Shown here piece after piece: positions 34,689 to 43,847 of a stretch of DNA of 57,397 nucleotides. The position numbers were made by a program, and so were the translations under genes. Origin of the DNA: an uncultured Prevotella sp. GTDB lineage: Bacteria > Bacteroidota > Bacteroidia > Bacteroidales > Bacteroidaceae. Below the pieces are notes generated by a model. That model made no database searches, had not been told where the DNA came from, and saw only the letters and a list, made by a program, of their open reading frames with translations. The DNA is taken from contig CAMHTW010000019.1 in the NCBI GenBank assembly GCA_946188165.1, forward strand, positions 1-57,397. The letters are read 5' to 3'. Within the stretch, counting starts at the first letter, position 1; every line of letters begins with the position of its first letter.

Positions 34689-36467
34689 ATGAAACATTTA
34701 CTTATTTCTGTTTTCCTGCTCATGGCAGGAATGGTGACGGTGAATGCCGACAACATCACCGTTAACGGCACCAACCGTTCGTACAATGTCTATGCACCGA
34801 AGAATCTTGGCGAGAACCGTCCGTTGCTCATCTTCTGTCACGGCTACAACCAGGATGCCAATTGGATGCAGAACAGCGAGTTCAAGAACGACAACGTCAG
34901 CATGGAAGCGGTGTGCGACACCGCCAAGTTCGTCGTGGTATTCCCCAATGGCATCGACCGCGCATGGGACACTGGTGGTAACCGTGACATCAACTTCATC
35001 AAGGCCATTATCGAAAAGATGGTGACCCAGCACAAGATTGACCGCAATCGTATCTATCTGGGTGGTTTCTCCATGGGAGGCATGCTGACCTATAACGCTA
35101 TCAACAAGATGGCCAACATCATTGCGGCTTTTGTATCATGCAGTGGTCCAGCTGTTGTAACGCCTAATGCCAGTACACGCCCCGTGCCCATCCTGCATAT
35201 TCAGGGAACTGCGGACAACTGGGGCGGCGTTCAGCCCGCATTGAACCCGTGGATCAAGCACAACGGTTGTCCCACAACTGACAAGGTCGTCAGCAACTAC
35301 AACGGCTTCAGCGGCGCAAAGATGCATACGTGGGGCCCTGGCAATGACGGTGTCGAAGTCAAGCTGTTAGAGTTGAAGGACAAAGGTCACTGGATTTGCA
35401 AGGAGCCACAGGTGTATACGGGCAAGGAAATCTGGAACTTCTGTAAGAACTACACGCTGAACAAGACGTCGCCCAACGTCAGCATCACTGCTCCGAAGAC
35501 TGGTGCGAAACACCTCTGCTTTGCGCCTGCCAGCGGAAGCACGTTTCCTGACATCACCATAACGGCTAACGCCGACGACAGCAACGGCACGGTGGAAAAG
35601 GTGGAGTTCTATGACGGCACAACACTGCTGGCCACCTGTACTGCCAAGCCCTACAAGGCTGTCCTGACGGATGCCAAGGCCGGCAAACATACGCTGAAAG
35701 CCGTGGCAACGGATAACGACGGCGAACAGAGCACAGCCACCGTCGAGGTGACACTGCAAGCCTTGAACTCGCTTACAGTCTCATCGGCATTTACCGAGGG
35801 AGGAGCACTGCCTGCCGGATGGACGACCTACGACAGTAACGAACGGCGCACAGGCTATAGCAACGGCTACTCGCAGGGATGCCGCGTGCTGCAGTTCACG
35901 GGGGCTTCACGCGGATTCAACTACGGTCTGTACTTTCGCAACATCAACGGAGGCACACACCAGGGCTGGGCTAAATACGGACTCGCTGACGGCGGCACGA
36001 CGCTGAACCTGGCACCAGGACACTATACGCTGAAATACAGAATATGCAACTGGAACATGGCCAATTTCGGTGCTGTGGAACTGAACATAGAAAAAGCTAC
36101 GGGCATCAGCATTGCCAGCCAGACCTACACGCCATCCATCAACATTGGCAATACGGCATCAAACAGTTTTGGCACACCTGAGCAGCAGACCTTTGAATTT
36201 GACGTCACAGAGCAGGGCGCATACAGCATCGCCGTCTATTCTGCCGCCTCGGAATGGAGTGACTGCATCATCGGTCAGCTCAGCCTGACTGCCAACAGCT
36301 ATAACGACACCGGCATCATGACCGTGAAGCAGGCAGCGTCAGGAAAGGATCAGTATTACGACCTGCAGGGTCGCAAGGTGACTGTAACCAATCAGTCGGC
36401 GCCTGCACTGAGAAAGGGAATTTATATTAAGAACGGAAAGAAATATTATTTGAGCCCACTAAAATAG
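34689..36467 (+). CDS. CE1-type (PHB depolymerase-like) esterase with Ig-like and C-terminal beta domains
   Basis: 592 residues, signal peptide about 1-20 (VTVNA-D). The alpha/beta-hydrolase (about 22-255) has LLIFCHGYNQD (oxyanion-hole region), GGFSMGG with nucleophile S128, and an acid/His pair probably in HIQGTADNWGG and KDKGHWICKEP. This family includes feruloyl and acetyl-xylan esterases. Residues about 262-356 form an Ig-like Big domain (FPDITITANADDSNGTVEKV), and 360-545 a binding-type sandwich (FTEGGALPAGWTTYDSNERR), closely like the C-terminal part of the neighbouring GH98 protein. Ends with the shared tail (KGIYIKNGKKYY). Removing ester side groups from xylan would complement GH30 and GH98; the exact ester is not known. 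Confidence 0.82.
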   Translation: MKHLLISVFLLMAGMVTVNADNITVNGTNRSYNVYAPKNLGENRPLLIFCHGYNQDANWMQNSEFKNDNVSMEAVCDTAKFVVVFPNGIDRAWDTGGNRDINFIKAIIEKMVTQHKIDRNRIYLGGFSMGGMLTYNAINKMANIIAAFVSCSGPAVVTPNASTRPVPILHIQGTADNWGGVQPALNPWIKHNGCPTTDKVVSNYNGFSGAKMHTWGPGNDGVEVKLLELKDKGHWICKEPQVYTGKEIWNFCKNYTLNKTSPNVSITAPKTGAKHLCFAPASGSTFPDITITANADDSNGTVEKVEFYDGTTLLATCTAKPYKAVLTDAKAGKHTLKAVATDNDGEQSTATVEVTLQALNSLTVSSAFTEGGALPAGWTTYDSNERRTGYSNGYSQGCRVLQFTGASRGFNYGLYFRNINGGTHQGWAKYGLADGGTTLNLAPGHYTLKYRICNWNMANFGAVELNIEKATGISIASQTYTPSINIGNTASNSFGTPEQQTFEFDVTEQGAYSIAVYSAASEWSDCIIGQLSLTANSYNDTGIMTVKQAASGKDQYYDLQGRKVTVTNQSAPALRKGIYIKNGKKYYLSPLK

Positions 36468-36483
36468 CGGGCTCAAATAATAT
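36443..36483. terminator. Bidirectional terminator hairpin between esterase and GH98 genes
   Basis: A perfect 15-bp stem (36443-36457 with 36469-36483). The loop contains the stop codon of the esterase gene (36465-36467). The convergent GH98 gene ends 21 bases further on. Little T-tract on either side. Confidence 0.7.
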
Positions 36484-36503
36484 CTGATATCGAAGGAAAA
36501 ACA

Positions 36504-39500
36504 CTAACGTACCATCACCTTCTTGACATTTCCATCAGCATCGACTACGATGTTCAGACCCGTCTGTAATGTCTGACGATGCACACCTGTCGGTCCGTAG
36601 ATGCCTCGTGGCCAGCGGCTGGCTGCACTGACGGTTGAGATACCCGTCGTATTGAGGTCTCTCAGACGGCATTCGGCCAGCAGGAACTCCTGCATGCCAC
36701 TGCCTATCTCCTTGAACTGGATGATGTAATTGCCCTCCGCAGTCACCTCGAAATTCAACGTCTGGCGTTCAGCAGTAGAGATGTTGCCAGCACCATTGCC
36801 ATTGAGGTCGGGTTTGGCAGTGATGGTGGCAGATGCCTTCACGGCTGCACCATTGCTGCGGATAATCCTTGCCTGATAAGTGGGCGTACCCTTCCAGGCT
36901 GCCATAGCAAAGACGAGCTGGTAATTGCCGGGCTGCAGTGTCAGCGGATAGCTGGACTGACGACCGTATTCCGCACTGGTCGTACGCCAGTAGAGTGCCT
37001 TGCCCTGATAGCCCGTCAGTCCTGTAAAGGTACGCGGACCGCTGCCATTGCTGGTGGGATAGTTACGGACATCGCTGCCATCGGTGGTGCGCCAGCCTTC
37101 GGGCAGTGCGCCGGCAGCCACGTCAGTGAAGTCGAGAATATAGACAGCTGCCTTGTCGTAGAAGACGGGCTGGATGGTCACGTTGTCGTCGGGCATCTGG
37201 AAAGACACCTCAGTGGCATCTTTACTGACGGGAATGGTCTTGCCCTGAGTGAAGAAGATGGAGTTGACAATGTTCAGCGCCTTGATGCCATAGCCTTCAG
37301 TGGGCGTAATGGTCAGATGTACCGTCTGGCCTGCAGCGGCAGAATCGACATCAGCCACGACCGTACCGAAGTCAGCCTCGCGGACTTTCACGTTGAACTT
37401 CTCCTTAGGTGTACCTACGGGTTCGTAAATCACCTGGTCGATAGTCATCTTGATGGCACCGCTGTTTTGCAGAACCAGCGAGTTGCTGCCAGCTTTCAAC
37501 GTAGCGGTGACAACGGCCTCGCGCCAGTCGTTGATGGCAACCTTCTCGATATCCATGGTTAGGGCCGTACCATTGACAGTAGCCTTGATATTGCCTGCCT
37601 TGCTGCTGTTGCAGTAGCGGACGCGGATGTTGTATTCGCCAGCGGCAACCTCAGACAGTTTCAGGGTATGGCGCAGGGCACTGTTCGTGCTGGCCTGTGT
37701 CTCGATGAATCCCAGACCGGCAAAGTCAGAGTATTCCTGTGCCCACCAGCCTGAATGGGTCATTCTGTGAGTGACGCTCTTGCGGTCCATGTCCTCAGCC
37801 TCGATAATGATGGGGCCTCTATAGGGCTCGGGCTGTTTGGGCTTTTCCAGTGCGGTGGCAGGGATGATGTCAGTCTGGCGGTCGGTAGCAGCTCCCGAGC
37901 AGTCGATGCGCAGGATGGCTGCACCCATGTGCTGCACATTGACGCTGAAGGTCTTATTCTCAGCATCGTACGACTTGCCCGTCAGGCTGGCATTATGGCC
38001 GGAAAGATTGACAATATACGGCTTGGTCAGCTTACATTCTGGTTCTGACGTGACGCCGTAGATGACAATCTTGTCCACCTGCTGGACGAGACTGTCACTG
38101 CGATAGTTGTTGAAATAGAAGTCGATATGGTCGGCATACTCGCGGATGACACCGCTGGACAGCTTGGCATACTGCAGATTCAGCGAATCGCAAGTGTTAT
38201 ACTGCAAGGGGATGCTGGCCGAGGCAGTCTTCTTGACGTTCAGATAAGAGTATGGCGTATAGGTGACCAGCTGGTTGCGATAGCGGTTGACGTAGAGGTC
38301 GCCCTTCGACACCTCCGGGTACTGGGCATCGAAGTCAGCCTGCTTCTTGGTCTGCGAGCCCCAGCGCGTCGTATAGTTGGAACGCTTCACCTGTACGGGA
38401 ATCTGCTTGGCAATATCGTCGTAGAGGTCAATCACGATGGGGATGGCACCATAGCGGCCCGTCGATTTGAAGTAGCAGAGGTTGTTATACCACTGTCCGT
38501 AGTTGTGACGCGCCTCCTTCTTCTGGTTGAAGGGGTCTGTCTGCAGATAGACGCCATTATAGAGGTCGTCCCATGAGGTGTACGACTCGTAGCCGCTGGT
38601 GAGGTTGTTGATAACCACAATCTTGGTCTTGTTCACCACTTCCTCGCGCGTTGGGATATACATGGTGCCGTCGATGATGCGGCGCCACATTTCAAGCCAG
38701 ATGCCCTTGAAGTGGGGCGAGGCAGCCCAGTTGCGGCGTGTGTAGCCATCGACATTGGTGTCACCCTGGTTCAAGAAACACTCCTCGCGCCATATCAGCT
38801 CAGGACCATCCCACACGGCACCACCGTTGACACAGGTCTGTTCCATGACCGTACCGATACCGGCTGAACCGGGGTACTTCTTGCCGTGGTTCTCGCCCAA
38901 CAGCTTCGACAGGGTGTCGTTCCAGCCGCAGTTGTCATAGCGTACACCGTAGTTCTTGGCCAGACCGGAGATAAAGGGTCCCCAGCAGATGCTCTCGTTG
39001 TTGTAGAAACTGCTGGCATGAGTGTACTTGTAAAGGAATACGATAGCCTCAGGGTACTTCTTGCAGGCTTCCAGGAAGTTCTTGTCTGCCTTCAGCTCGC
39101 CCATGGGGTTCGTGCTCATGTGGTAGTCGCCGCCACACCAGCTGACGGTGAGGAAGCCACCGTACTTGTGCGACATCTCGACCAGGTTGGCAAACAGTGC
39201 CCAGCGTGAGGCTGCCGTCATCGAACTCAAGTCGCCTGCATCGCCAAAGGCCCAAAACTGTTCAGCATAGTTCCAGCCCAGGAAGTTGGGATAGGTCTTG
39301 AAGAAGTATTCGAAGGTCTCCAGGTCGTTGTCCTGAATGTGGGTATGGCCACCCGATGCCGGCTGACACGAGAACCACATGCCGTTCTGCTGGCAGACGG
39401 TAGCCCACGACTTATACGTGCGGACGGCATTGCGAGGCATACGATACATGCTGGTCTTTGTATCGAACTGACACGACAGCGAGAGATTCATACAAACGTA

Positions 39501-39683
39501 CGGCTTGATGTCGTCAGGAATCAGATTGATGATCTTCTGAGGATCAGCCGAATTCCATACGTCAATATGGATGAGCCACAGCGGGTGCTGTGAGTCAATG
39601 GGACGGCGCTGTTGGGCCGTCGCATTCTGCCATGCTGTCATCAACAACAGCATCACTAATAATAAAAAGTTCTTCCTTTTCAT
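36504..39683 (-). CDS. GH98-family glycoside hydrolase with CBM, probable endo-xylanase
   Basis: 1059 residues; signal peptide about 1-23 (WQNATA-Q). The opening HPLWLIHIDVWNSADPQKII and DDIKPYVCMNLSLS are the signature of the GH98 catalytic module (about 30-380), with WNYAEQFW and ELIWREECF supplying acidic residues. GH98 includes blood-group endo-beta-galactosidases and Bacteroides xylanases; the PUL context favours xylan. A CBM6/35-like sandwich begins at about 624 (IIIEAEDMD ... FIETQASTNSALRHTL), then an Ig-like segment, then a sandwich near 855-1010 resembling the esterase C-terminal domain (LPEGWRTTDGSDVRNYPTSN). It ends with a variant of the shared tail. Downstream of the hybrid regulator by 69 bases without a clear own promoter, so possibly cotranscribed with it. 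Confidence 0.83.
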   Translation of the reverse strand: MKRKNFLLLVMLLLMTAWQNATAQQRRPIDSQHPLWLIHIDVWNSADPQKIINLIPDDIKPYVCMNLSLSCQFDTKTSMYRMPRNAVRTYKSWATVCQQNGMWFSCQPASGGHTHIQDNDLETFEYFFKTYPNFLGWNYAEQFWAFGDAGDLSSMTAASRWALFANLVEMSHKYGGFLTVSWCGGDYHMSTNPMGELKADKNFLEACKKYPEAIVFLYKYTHASSFYNNESICWGPFISGLAKNYGVRYDNCGWNDTLSKLLGENHGKKYPGSAGIGTVMEQTCVNGGAVWDGPELIWREECFLNQGDTNVDGYTRRNWAASPHFKGIWLEMWRRIIDGTMYIPTREEVVNKTKIVVINNLTSGYESYTSWDDLYNGVYLQTDPFNQKKEARHNYGQWYNNLCYFKSTGRYGAIPIVIDLYDDIAKQIPVQVKRSNYTTRWGSQTKKQADFDAQYPEVSKGDLYVNRYRNQLVTYTPYSYLNVKKTASASIPLQYNTCDSLNLQYAKLSSGVIREYADHIDFYFNNYRSDSLVQQVDKIVIYGVTSEPECKLTKPYIVNLSGHNASLTGKSYDAENKTFSVNVQHMGAAILRIDCSGAATDRQTDIIPATALEKPKQPEPYRGPIIIEAEDMDRKSVTHRMTHSGWWAQEYSDFAGLGFIETQASTNSALRHTLKLSEVAAGEYNIRVRYCNSSKAGNIKATVNGTALTMDIEKVAINDWREAVVTATLKAGSNSLVLQNSGAIKMTIDQVIYEPVGTPKEKFNVKVREADFGTVVADVDSAAAGQTVHLTITPTEGYGIKALNIVNSIFFTQGKTIPVSKDATEVSFQMPDDNVTIQPVFYDKAAVYILDFTDVAAGALPEGWRTTDGSDVRNYPTSNGSGPRTFTGLTGYQGKALYWRTTSAEYGRQSSYPLTLQPGNYQLVFAMAAWKGTPTYQARIIRSNGAAVKASATITAKPDLNGNGAGNISTAERQTLNFEVTAEGNYIIQFKEIGSGMQEFLLAECRLRDLNTTGISTVSAASRWPRGIYGPTGVHRQTLQTGLNIVVDADGNVKKVMVR

Positions 39684-39752
39684 ATAACATTAAACATTAA
39701 ATATTAAATTCGCTTCGCTCAGTAATCATAATTCTCAATTGTCAATTATCAA
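39684..39752. repeat. Low-complexity AT-rich tract between regulator and GH98
   Basis: Runs of AACATTAAACATTAAATATT and TCAATTGTCAATTATCAATT flank CGCTTCGCTC. Read on the minus strand it contains AATTATGATTAC, the same sequence that spans the start codons at 17501, 19264 and 26203, but here it does not start a gene. No promoter box was recognised. Confidence 0.6.
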
Positions 39753-42700
39753 TTATAACTTATGTGATTCCGCATACTCTGAGGGCGACTGGCCAAAATA
39801 GTTCTTGAAGGCTGTCGAGAAATGGGCCAAGTCAGAGTAGCCCACATTATAGGCTACCTGCGACACATTGACCTTCGACTCGCGCAACAGACGGGCAGCC
39901 TGTTCCATGCGCAGATTACGCAGGAACTTACCACTCGATATGCCAGTCAACTCTTTCATCTTACGATGCAGTTGGGCACGGCTGATACCCACATCCTCAG
40001 CCAGCGTATCGACATTATAGTCGGTATCCGACATGTGGGCATTTATCGAACGCATGATTCGCTCCATCAGGGCGTCGTTATTGCCCTTCACCTCGATGTT
40101 CTCCACACGCTGCTCCTGGTGGACGGCACCGCTGAACTTACCGCGCAGGCGACGTACATTGTCTATCAGATTGTCTATCTGGATATGCAGCTCTTCCATG
40201 TTGAAAGGTTTGGCGATATATGCATCGGCACCCGACTTCAAACCTTCCAACCGGTGCTCGACCTCGGCTTTCGATGTCAGCATAATGACAGGCAACTGCG
40301 AAATCTGCGGGTTGTCCTTGATACGCTTGAGCATGGTGATACCATCCATCTCAGGCATCATCACATCGCTGATGACAAGGTCGTAGCGTGCCGATTGACT
40401 GTCATCGCTGCCTGCCTGGGACGTCAGCAGCATCTTCAAGCCTTCCTTACCATTAGGGGCATGGTCGAACTTATAGCGGTTACCCAGCTCATTGATGATA
40501 TAGTCTGCTATCTCATGGTCGTCATCAACGATGAGGATGCGGAATTGGCGGAACTGGTGACTTGTACCGCCTGACGACAGCACTTCACGGGCTGGCGTAT
40601 CGACCACAATCTCTTCAGCCTTCAAGTGGGCATTACCCTTGGGCAGCACGACCGTGAAGCACGAACCACGCTGACCATCCTCACGACCCTGTGCACTGAT
40701 TTGGCCGTGATGCATCTCGGTAATAGCCTTACACAGATTCAAACCAATACCCGTGCCCTGTAAGCCCATGTCGTCGGTATTACGCCCCTGGTAGAAGCGG
40801 TCGAACACATGTGAGGCATCCTCTGGCTTAATGCCGACACCCGAATCGATGACTTTCAGGGTGATGTCCTTCTCCATCTCACTCAGCACCACCTTGACCT
40901 CGCCACCGTCAAAGGTGAACTTAAAGGCGTTCGACAGCAGGTTGTTGACCACCTTGTCGAAGTTAATACGGTCTATCCATGCCATCACATGGTCACGGTC
41001 ACGTTCAAAGGTGAAGGTGATGTTACGCTGTGAGGCATTGTATTGGTAGAGTTTACAGATATTACTGATGAAATCGACCATATTGGTCTCGCGACAGCGC
41101 AACTGCATCTGGTTCTTGTCGATGCGGCGCTCGTCCAGAATCTGGTTGACCAGCAACATCAGACGGTTGGCATTACGGTCTATCGTGTCGATATAGGCCT
41201 TTCCCTCGCCATCCGTCACAACAGACTTCAGTTTGGCAAGCGGTCCCATAATAAGCGTCAGCGGCGAACGGATGTCGTGCGTGGCATTAATCAGGAACTT
41301 CATCTTCTCCTCGTCCAGCTGCTGATTGGCCATACGTCTCTGGAACCAGAATATCAGGCCCAAGATACCGAAGACGATGGCCAAATAGAGCAAATAGGCC
41401 CATCTGGAATTATACCAGGGGTATGACACATCAATTACAAGCGTCTTGCTTTGGGAATAGACACCGGACGACAGCGCCCTGACCTCTATCTCATATTGAC
41501 CAGGCTGCAAGTGGCTCAACTGTATAAAATTCTGGCCTTCAGGCGTTTTCATCCATTGGCCATCATTAATGCGGTACTCATAGATGATATTGAGCGGACT
41601 GTTATAGTCTAACAGCGAGAATTCCAGCGTGATATTGTTTTCCAGATAGGACACTGCAAAATAGTCTGACTCCATCACTGGTTTCTTGGTAATCTGCTCT
41701 CCGTTGGACTCCGTCCGGATATTGACTGGTTGACCGGCAATGAAGAAGCCCGTCAGGTTGACATCAGGCAAATCCTTGTGACCACCGACCACCTTTGCTG
41801 CATTGAAGACCGTAAAGCCGTCGTTATTGGCAAAGTAAATCATGTCGCTGCTGGTATGGGCACCAACATTGTTCACATACTCCTTGACCGTCAGGCCATT
41901 ACCGCTGACATGGGCAATGAAATGTTTCTTGCGCACATCATACTGCCAGATGCCCATCGATGTGGCACACCAGATATCGCCGTTGTTGGCCTCTACGAGA
42001 TAGCCCACCACTTTATTGGACAAGGCATCACCGTCCGGAAAGCGCTTGGCCTTGGCATCACCGGGGTGATAGCAGAACAGGCCTTCGTCCGTACCAATGA
42101 GAATATCGCCTTGACGGGTTTCACACAGGGAGAAACAGAGCATGCCCTCCAGCAAACAATCCCAGCCCATAGAGCGGAAACTGGCCTTGTTAGGATTGTA
42201 GCACGAGACACCGGCCGCCGTAGCCAACCAGATGCGCCCCTCCTTGTCGGGCATCATGGCAAGCACCCAGTTATTGCACAGATGACCGTTTACAGGGTCC
42301 TCCTGTGTGGCCTGATAGTTCCGCAACGCATGCGTTTCGGTATTATAGATAGAGAAACCTCGGGAAAAGGTCGAGATGTATAGCAGACCATTACCAGTAT
42401 CGGTCATGTCGTTGATATGGTCACTGACCAGAGATACATGTGGCTGATAGCGGCCTGTCAGCGGGTCGTACGAATACAGCGTTTCGTCTGTACCAATCCA
42501 GTATTGTCCGCGCTTGTCGCGGTAGATGTATTCTGCTGAAGGGGGAGAAGCCGGATGAGACACTATCCTGCCATGCTGGTCGAAGCCAAAGACACCGCTA
42601 CCCTGAACGGTACACCAAAGCATGCCCTGGTCGCCTTCGCAGATGGAAGTGGCCGAAGAACTGATGCGGTAGCCCTGCGACAAGAAGCTCCAAGACGTAA

Positions 42701-43670
42701 ACTGGGGCTGCACACTGGGAATCATGACCAGACCCTTCGACTGGCATCCTAACCACATATTGCCGTCACGGTCTTCCTTGATACACCATATCTTCGCTGT
42801 ATTCAAGTCCAAGCCGTTCAAACTGCATTCTACGCGGGTAAGCGTCGTGCTGCCTTTTTTCAGCAGGAAGAGGCCGTCTCCTCGCGTACCTATATATATA
42901 TTATCCTGACGGTCTTTGTATGCACTGCAAATCACGACGTTTTCACTGCCTAACACCGACACGTCGATATCGGCATCTACCATGGTCCCGCCACGATAGC
43001 TGCTGATACCATGCTGACTGACTACCAGGATTTCGCCATCCTTCTCAGTTATCAGCATGACTACACCCTTGCTGACAAAGAACTGGTGAAGGCCGCTCTG
43101 GTCCTTCATCGTGATTTCCTCACCGTAGCCGCACTTCCAGAAGCGTCCCTGACTGTCTTCCAGCATCTGGTTGAAATACCAGTTACCGCCACCAGACGTG
43201 TAACCATCGGGAATTTTTACCAAAGAATTGCCCTTCAGACTATACAAGCCTCTACCCGACGTACCTACCAGGAATTCGCCACTCTTGCGCTCCATGATGG
43301 AAATGACGCGAGGGGTCTCCCCGTTGGTGAAAGGATAACGCACAAAACGGTCGGTGGCATAGTCGTAACGTACAAAACCCATGCGCGTGCCAATCCACAG
43401 CTGGCCTTTCTTATCACAATACAACTTGGTGACGGACTTACTCGGCAGAGCGGTCGAGTCGGACTGCTGAGGATAATAGGTCATGAAACGATAACCGTCA
43501 TACCTGTTCAGACCGTTCTCCGTTGCTATCCAGATAAAACCGTACTTATCCTGACAGACATCATTGATGAGTCCACTCGAAAAACGTTCAGAGGGGATGA
43601 AGAGTCCAGCCTGTCCGAAACCAAGGACAGAAACCAGAGAAACGGCAAAGAATAGTAGTAATCGGTGCAT
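39753..43670 (-). CDS. Hybrid two-component system regulator (HTCS)
   Basis: 1305 residues combining sensor and regulator. Signal peptide (about 1-19), a periplasmic propeller of Reg_prop repeats (about 25-640; DKYGFIWIATENGLNRYDG, DKKGQLWIGTRMGFVRYD), a Y_Y_Y domain (about 650-750), one membrane helix (about 757-777), HisKA with phospho-acceptor H798 (NATHDIRSPLTLIM), HATPase_c (NNLLSNAFKFT, DSGVGIKPED), a receiver with phospho-acceptor D1102 (LVISDVMMPEMDG), and AraC-type HTH (about 1200-1303). Such proteins bind oligosaccharides in the periplasm and switch on their PUL. It lies between GH98 and the divergent PL1-like gene. Candidate target sites are the GTCTCA repeats at 11384-11411 and 34407-34439. 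Confidence 0.95.
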   Translation of the reverse strand: MHRLLLFFAVSLVSVLGFGQAGLFIPSERFSSGLINDVCQDKYGFIWIATENGLNRYDGYRFMTYYPQQSDSTALPSKSVTKLYCDKKGQLWIGTRMGFVRYDYATDRFVRYPFTNGETPRVISIMERKSGEFLVGTSGRGLYSLKGNSLVKIPDGYTSGGGNWYFNQMLEDSQGRFWKCGYGEEITMKDQSGLHQFFVSKGVVMLITEKDGEILVVSQHGISSYRGGTMVDADIDVSVLGSENVVICSAYKDRQDNIYIGTRGDGLFLLKKGSTTLTRVECSLNGLDLNTAKIWCIKEDRDGNMWLGCQSKGLVMIPSVQPQFTSWSFLSQGYRISSSATSICEGDQGMLWCTVQGSGVFGFDQHGRIVSHPASPPSAEYIYRDKRGQYWIGTDETLYSYDPLTGRYQPHVSLVSDHINDMTDTGNGLLYISTFSRGFSIYNTETHALRNYQATQEDPVNGHLCNNWVLAMMPDKEGRIWLATAAGVSCYNPNKASFRSMGWDCLLEGMLCFSLCETRQGDILIGTDEGLFCYHPGDAKAKRFPDGDALSNKVVGYLVEANNGDIWCATSMGIWQYDVRKKHFIAHVSGNGLTVKEYVNNVGAHTSSDMIYFANNDGFTVFNAAKVVGGHKDLPDVNLTGFFIAGQPVNIRTESNGEQITKKPVMESDYFAVSYLENNITLEFSLLDYNSPLNIIYEYRINDGQWMKTPEGQNFIQLSHLQPGQYEIEVRALSSGVYSQSKTLVIDVSYPWYNSRWAYLLYLAIVFGILGLIFWFQRRMANQQLDEEKMKFLINATHDIRSPLTLIMGPLAKLKSVVTDGEGKAYIDTIDRNANRLMLLVNQILDERRIDKNQMQLRCRETNMVDFISNICKLYQYNASQRNITFTFERDRDHVMAWIDRINFDKVVNNLLSNAFKFTFDGGEVKVVLSEMEKDITLKVIDSGVGIKPEDASHVFDRFYQGRNTDDMGLQGTGIGLNLCKAITEMHHGQISAQGREDGQRGSCFTVVLPKGNAHLKAEEIVVDTPAREVLSSGGTSHQFRQFRILIVDDDHEIADYIINELGNRYKFDHAPNGKEGLKMLLTSQAGSDDSQSARYDLVISDVMMPEMDGITMLKRIKDNPQISQLPVIMLTSKAEVEHRLEGLKSGADAYIAKPFNMEELHIQIDNLIDNVRRLRGKFSGAVHQEQRVENIEVKGNNDALMERIMRSINAHMSDTDYNVDTLAEDVGISRAQLHRKMKELTGISSGKFLRNLRMEQAARLLRESKVNVSQVAYNVGYSDLAHFSTAFKNYFGQSPSEYAESHKL

Positions 43671-43686
43671 ATTATGTTATTTATGC

Positions 43687-43696
43687 GGCAAAAGTA
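43687..43696 (-). promoter_or_regulatory. -7 promoter box of the hybrid regulator
   Basis: Minus-strand TACTTTTGCC contains TAnnTTTG, 16 bases upstream of the ATG at 43670. Confidence 0.65.
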
Positions 43697-43807
43697 CACA
43701 AAATTCCCCATACTACCATAGATTTTTGTTGCATCGATATAGAAAAATGTTTCAAGCCCCTCTGAAAATAATGTCATATTCTTATAACTTATATCATTTT
43801 TTTTGCT

Positions 43808-43816
43808 TATCTTTGC
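43808..43816 (+). promoter_or_regulatory. -7 promoter box of the PL1-like lyase
   Basis: TATCTTTGC matches TAnnTTTG, 31 bases upstream of the ATG at 43848. An in-frame ATG at 43803 lies upstream of this box and is therefore unlikely to be the start. Confidence 0.75.
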
Positions 43817-43847
43817 ACCCAGAATCACTAAAACAAGCACAATTACA

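Noticed and set aside
41730..42383. A 217-codon plus-strand frame inside the hybrid regulator gene
   Set aside because: It overlaps the Reg_prop propeller coding region on the opposite strand and shows no independent coding evidence.
39753..43670. Separate sensor kinase and response regulator genes
   Set aside because: The frame is continuous from signal peptide through HisKA, HATPase, receiver and AraC domains, so it is one hybrid protein.
43803..43847. N-terminal extension of the PL1-like lyase to 43803
   Set aside because: The -7 box at 43808-43816 lies inside it, and the signal peptide begins cleanly at 43848.
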